This document shows positions 16,056 through 21,262 of a stretch of DNA of 21,262 bases, piece by piece. Position 1 is the stretch's first letter; each line of letters begins with the position of its first letter. Origin of the DNA: Chloroflexota bacterium. GTDB lineage: Bacteria > Chloroflexota > Anaerolineae > UBA4142. The position numbers and the translations under genes are program-made. A model generated the notes under the pieces. It ran no database searches, was not told the origin of the DNA, and was given only the letters and a program-made list of their open reading frames with translations. Location: positions 1 to 21,262 of the forward strand of contig JACQGS010000221.1 of NCBI GenBank assembly GCA_016199405.1, read 5' to 3'.

Positions 16056-16766
16056 CTAATCAACGACTTCGAGTTTAATCGTACGCGTCTCGCTCGGCGG
16101 ACCGCAGTTGATCGCCGGCACTTGCTCAAAACTAGCATCATCAAACGAGCCAGTCGCTCTGACGACCGTCACCTTCCACTCGACCGATGCGTCGTCACCA
16201 GCGGCTAGACTCTTGACCGCGTTTTTTTCAAAAACAAATTGCTTTCGATTTTCCAAGAACTTATTGTTCGAAATCATCTTCGTCGCCCCGTTCACGACCT
16301 GATTCGTCCCGGTGCGCCGCGAGACCATATCGAGCTGATAGCCGACTTTCGCATCGCCAAAGCCGCTTAACGCCGCCGGTGGTTCCCAATTGAAAATGAA
16401 AGCATCGCCGCCGCCGGCATTCCGTTTGGTCGAACGTGGGGCGCCGTTTTCCGGAAACGTGAGCCGCACCGTTCCGATATTACACGCCGGCGCGGAGGTT
16501 GGCTGCACAACCACTGGCACGGCGGTGAACGTGCGCGAAGGCGCCGGGCGCACCGTCGCCGCGCGCGTTGGGGCGGGCGTCGCCGCGGCTTTGCCTTGTG
16601 TAACTGTTGGCAACGGCGTAATGACGACGGGTTCAGGCGTCGCCGTTACGGGAACGAAAATAATCCACGGAGTTTGCGTCGGTTGACGCGCCGCATCATT
16701 CGTTGGACCCGAACACGCGGCAAGCGCGAGCACACTTGCAAAAACAAAAACAACTTTCGAGTTCAC
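16056..16766 (-). CDS. lipoprotein 1 inside the atp operon, Thr/Pro-rich linker plus C-terminal domain
   Basis: 236 residues from the GTG at 16766. The signal peptide MNSKVVFVFASVLALAAC ends in lipobox LAAC (C18). A Thr/Pro/Ala-rich linker (about 20-100, with VTATPEPVVITPLPTV) leads to a domain with FIFNWEPPAALSG and VEWKVTVVRATGSFDD, shared in outline with lipoprotein 2. The frame runs open to 16862, but that extension passes through a dispersed repeat (16815-16826) and spoils the signal peptide, so it is not used; the ribosome binding site at the GTG is weak. It lies between atpA and lipoprotein 2 (30-base gap), in the atp operon direction. Function unknown; a cell-surface or binding role is only an inference. 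Confidence 0.8.
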   Translation of the reverse strand: MNSKVVFVFASVLALAACSGPTNDAARQPTQTPWIIFVPVTATPEPVVITPLPTVTQGKAAATPAPTRAATVRPAPSRTFTAVPVVVQPTSAPACNIGTVRLTFPENGAPRSTKRNAGGGDAFIFNWEPPAALSGFGDAKVGYQLDMVSRRTGTNQVVNGATKMISNNKFLENRKQFVFEKNAVKSLAAGDDASVEWKVTVVRATGSFDDASFEQVPAINCGPPSETRTIKLEVVD

Positions 16767-16814
16767 GAGCGCACCGAAAATCCTCGCAATCCGCAAACTT
16801 GCCCCGAGCGAATG

Positions 16815-16826
16815 CCTGTCCTGAGC
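16815..16826. repeat. dispersed repeat CCTGTCCTGAGC between atpA and lipoprotein 1
   Basis: It matches 9077-9088 at 11 of 12 bases. The following bases (CCGCCGAAGGAT) complete a sequence resembling the CCTGAGC...CGAAGG repeats common in environmental genomes. It lies in the 92-base gap downstream of the atpA stop. Confidence 0.5.
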
Positions 16827-16858
16827 CCGCCGAAGGATCGCAGGGGCGCCATTCGCTT

Positions 16859-18468
<1,610 letters not shown>

Positions 18469-18474
18469 TGCCTT

Positions 18475-18993
18475 TTAGCTTGTCAACTTTTCTTTCAACG
18501 CCGCGAGTTTCCCGGCGACGCTTCCGTCAATGACTTTGTCACCAACGCGGACGATGACGCCGCCCAACAACGACGCGTCGGTCACGTACTGGAACTCCAA
18601 ACCGGCGCCGAACTGACGGGACAGTTTTTCTTCCAACGTCTTGCGATCCGCCGCGATGAACTCAACCGCGCTGGTGATGCGCGCCGTAGGTCGCGCGGGT
18701 CCGCGCTGAAGATTGCTTTCGAATTCGGCAATGATGCCGGGCAGCAAATGCGCTTCGTTCTTGCTCACCAGCAGCGCGACGAGATTCTGCGCCTCCGGCG
18801 CGGTATTCGCCGGCATGATTTGCTTGATCCACGCTTGCTTTTGCGGAAACGCGACGCTCGCGTCATCCAGTTTTTCATAGAGATTTTCTTTGGCGATCGC
18901 CGACTGAATTGCCTTGAGCGGCGTCAGCCAACCTTCGACCGCTTTTTCGAAAATCGCCTGCGCGTAGGTGCGCGCCATTCCTTCCGTTGCCAC
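18475..18993 (-). CDS. atpH: ATP synthase F1 delta subunit
   Basis: 172 residues, the usual size. The N-terminal helical domain (ARTYAQAIFEKAVEG) and the C-terminal GGVIVRVGDKVIDGSVAGKL signature identify the delta/OSCP family, which joins the peripheral stalk to the top of F1. The start is a GTG at 18993 with AGGAGG 4 bases before it, the same spacing as for atpD; an ATG five codons further in (18978) has no spaced ribosome binding site. The ribosome binding site overlaps the stop codon of atpF (ACTAGGAGG), so b and delta are tightly linked. Confidence 0.96.
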   Translation of the reverse strand: MATEGMARTYAQAIFEKAVEGWLTPLKAIQSAIAKENLYEKLDDASVAFPQKQAWIKQIMPANTAPEAQNLVALLVSKNEAHLLPGIIAEFESNLQRGPARPTARITSAVEFIAADRKTLEEKLSRQFGAGLEFQYVTDASLLGGVIVRVGDKVIDGSVAGKLAALKEKLTS

Positions 18994-19001
18994 GCGCCCT
19001 C

Positions 19002-19514
19002 CTAGTTCCGATTACCGAGTTGATCCGTCTGCGCGAGAAAATCATTCACGAGCTGGCGATGCGCCTTTTCGTCAATCTGCTGGCTCAAAACTTTTTGCGA
19101 CGCGGCGAGCGAGAGCCGCACGACTTCTTCGCGCAACTGCGCCTGCATTTGCCGGCGCTCGTACTCGATCTGCTCTTTCGCCTGCTCCACCAGCTTGCGC
19201 GATTCGGCGCGCGCCTGCGCGAGAATCGCCTCGCCTTCCTTCTCCGCGACCTGACCTGCCGCCGCGACCGCCGCTTGATTTTGGCGGCGCGTCTCGTCTA
19301 ACTTGCGCTCGAATTCTTTTTGCTGGGCTTCGGCGTCGCGTTTAACCTTTTCGGCGTATTCCAAACTTTCCTGAATTTTTTTCTTGCGCGTGTCGAGCAT
19401 ATTCAGGATCGGCTTGAATGCCACCGCACGCAGAATCAAAAAGAGCAAAAGGAAATTCGCCAACTGCGCGAGCAACCACGCCGGGTTGAGACCTAATTTG
19501 ACTATGTTTTCCAC
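19002..19514 (-). CDS. atpF: ATP synthase F0 b subunit
   Basis: 170 residues. One N-terminal membrane helix (about 10-30, PAWLLAQLANFLLLFLILRA) precedes a long charged coiled coil (about 45-170, rich in Glu, Lys, Arg and Ala). This is the layout of the b subunit, which forms the peripheral stalk. GTG at 19514 is preceded by GGAGG at 6 bases. No second b or b' gene is found in the operon, so a homodimeric stalk is likely. Confidence 0.96.
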   Translation of the reverse strand: MENIVKLGLNPAWLLAQLANFLLLFLILRAVAFKPILNMLDTRKKKIQESLEYAEKVKRDAEAQQKEFERKLDETRRQNQAAVAAAGQVAEKEGEAILAQARAESRKLVEQAKEQIEYERRQMQAQLREEVVRLSLAASQKVLSQQIDEKAHRQLVNDFLAQTDQLGNRN

Positions 19515-19544
19515 GGGTTACCTCCCTGAAGGACCGGTCTGGAA

Positions 19545-20810
<1,266 letters not shown>

Positions 20811-20814
<4 letters not shown>

Positions 20815-21044
20815 CCTTTGCGTCCTCCAATATGCTGATACATCGCGGCAATATTTCGATAAATAGCGACGGTGCCAACCAGAACGCCGCCCATCGTCAG
20901 GCACAGCGTTCCGAGTGGAGCCGTGCCCGCGGTGCGGTCAATCCAAATTCCGAACAAAAGGGGGCAGAAAATTGACGAGAGGAAAATTGCGCTCAGGCGG
21001 AAAAACAACTGCGCGCCGTACACTTCGCCGCGCCAGTTCCGCAT
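20811..21044 (-). CDS. AtpZ/AtpI-family F0-associated small membrane protein
   Basis: 77 residues with two hydrophobic helices (about 10-30 and 42-65) and the family motif LFGIWIDRTAGTAPLGTL between them, in which an Asp-Arg pair precedes a small turn. Proteins of this AtpZ/AtpI group open many atp operons and are thought to help c-ring assembly or Mg2+ transport. ATG at 21044 has AAGGAGG 4 bases upstream; a longer reading to 21122 crosses the promoter and is rejected. It overlaps atpB by 4 bases. Confidence 0.85.
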
Positions 21045-21102
21045 TTTTCCTCCTTGCTCTGATGCGAAACGATTTTGCGCTTGCCGCGTGAAATCCTTTG
21101 CG

Positions 21103-21130
21103 ATTATACCGGGAAATCTCAAAAAGGCAA
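21103..21130 (-). promoter_or_regulatory. promoter of the atp operon
   Basis: On the minus strand, TTGCCT (21125-21130, 4 of 6), 16 bases, then a perfect TATAAT (21103-21108). The expected start near 21096 leaves a leader of about 52 bases before the AtpZ-like ATG. No other convincing promoter is seen up to the window edge. Confidence 0.6.
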
Positions 21131-21143
21131 ATCCTCAACAAGA

Positions 21144-21169
21144 AACGCGGGCGATTGCTCACCCGCGTT
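21144..21169 (-). terminator. hairpin upstream of the atp promoter, possible terminator of an outside gene
   Basis: AACGCGGG (21144-21151) and CCCGCGTT (21162-21169) form a perfect 8-bp GC-rich stem with a 10-base loop. On the minus strand the stem is followed by TCTTGTTG, a poor T-run. It could end a transcript coming from beyond the right edge. Confidence 0.35.
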
Positions 21170-21187
21170 ACGGAAACCCGATTTTCT

Positions 21188-21262
21188 ATGTCATGGCGAG
21201 CGGTTTTCGCGAAGCAATCTCCAAGATACGTTTGGAGATTGCTTCGTCGCTTTGCTTCTCGC
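21188..21262. repeat. third relative of the MITE-like repeat, cut by the window edge
   Basis: ATGTCATGGCGAG (21188-21200) matches the terminal repeat of the 1414-1590 element at 12 of 13 bases. It is followed by a perfect 15-bp inverted repeat, CGAAGCAATCTCCAA (21210-21224) and TTGGAGATTGCTTCG (21232-21246), with a 7-base loop. The window ends before a right terminal repeat can be seen. Confidence 0.6.

Overview
This window looks like a contiguous piece of a moderately GC-rich bacterial chromosome. It most likely comes from an environmental member of the Chloroflexota (Anaerolineae-like). The grounds are the lipoproteins with long Thr/Pro linkers of the TATP type, the many GTG and TTG starts with good ribosome binding sites, an HNH protein of a kind common in Chloroflexota and cyanobacteria, and dispersed short repeats containing TGTCATTGCGAG and GAAGCAATC. 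No 16S rRNA or other taxonomic marker is present, so the lineage is an inference. Almost every gene is on the minus strand; the only plus-strand genes are a two-gene cassette at 10500-11340.

Layout from right to left, the direction of most transcription. (1) 21044-11436 is an F-type ATP synthase operon: atpZ-like, atpB (a), atpE (c), atpF (b), atpH (delta), atpA (alpha), two tandem lipoprotein paralogues, atpG (gamma), atpD (beta), atpC (epsilon), then mreB. A promoter lies at 21103-21130. A perfect 14-bp stem with flanking A/T runs at 11375-11412 probably ends transcription from both sides. The two lipoproteins inside the canonical alpha-gamma junction are the most unusual feature of the window. 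(2) 10500-11340 (+) encodes a ribbon-helix-helix-like small protein overlapping an HNH nuclease. Its promoter has a -35 box that directly abuts the -35 box of the divergent obg promoter. (3) 10411-7163 (-) holds obg, nadD and a cystathionine synthase/lyase-type PLP enzyme. (4) 7097-4674 (-) is a tight cluster of a XerD-like recombinase, a membrane bPH2-SHOCT protein and a purine nucleoside phosphorylase. (5) 4597-699 (-) is a probable potassium-homeostasis locus: a KimA-type K+ transporter, a UspA-like protein and two RCK/TrkA-type regulators. A 177-bp MITE-like element lies between the two RCK genes. (6) 586-1 (-) is the N-terminal part of a KamA-family radical SAM aminomutase cut by the window edge.

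The ATP synthase makes or uses the proton gradient. The KimA/RCK/USP genes probably adjust potassium in response to nucleotides. Obg, MreB and XerD serve ribosome assembly, cell shape and chromosome dimer resolution; NadD and PNP serve nucleotide metabolism. No gap without a gene exceeds 300 bases; the largest (1362-1594) is mostly the MITE-like element. No rRNA, tRNA or CRISPR array was seen.
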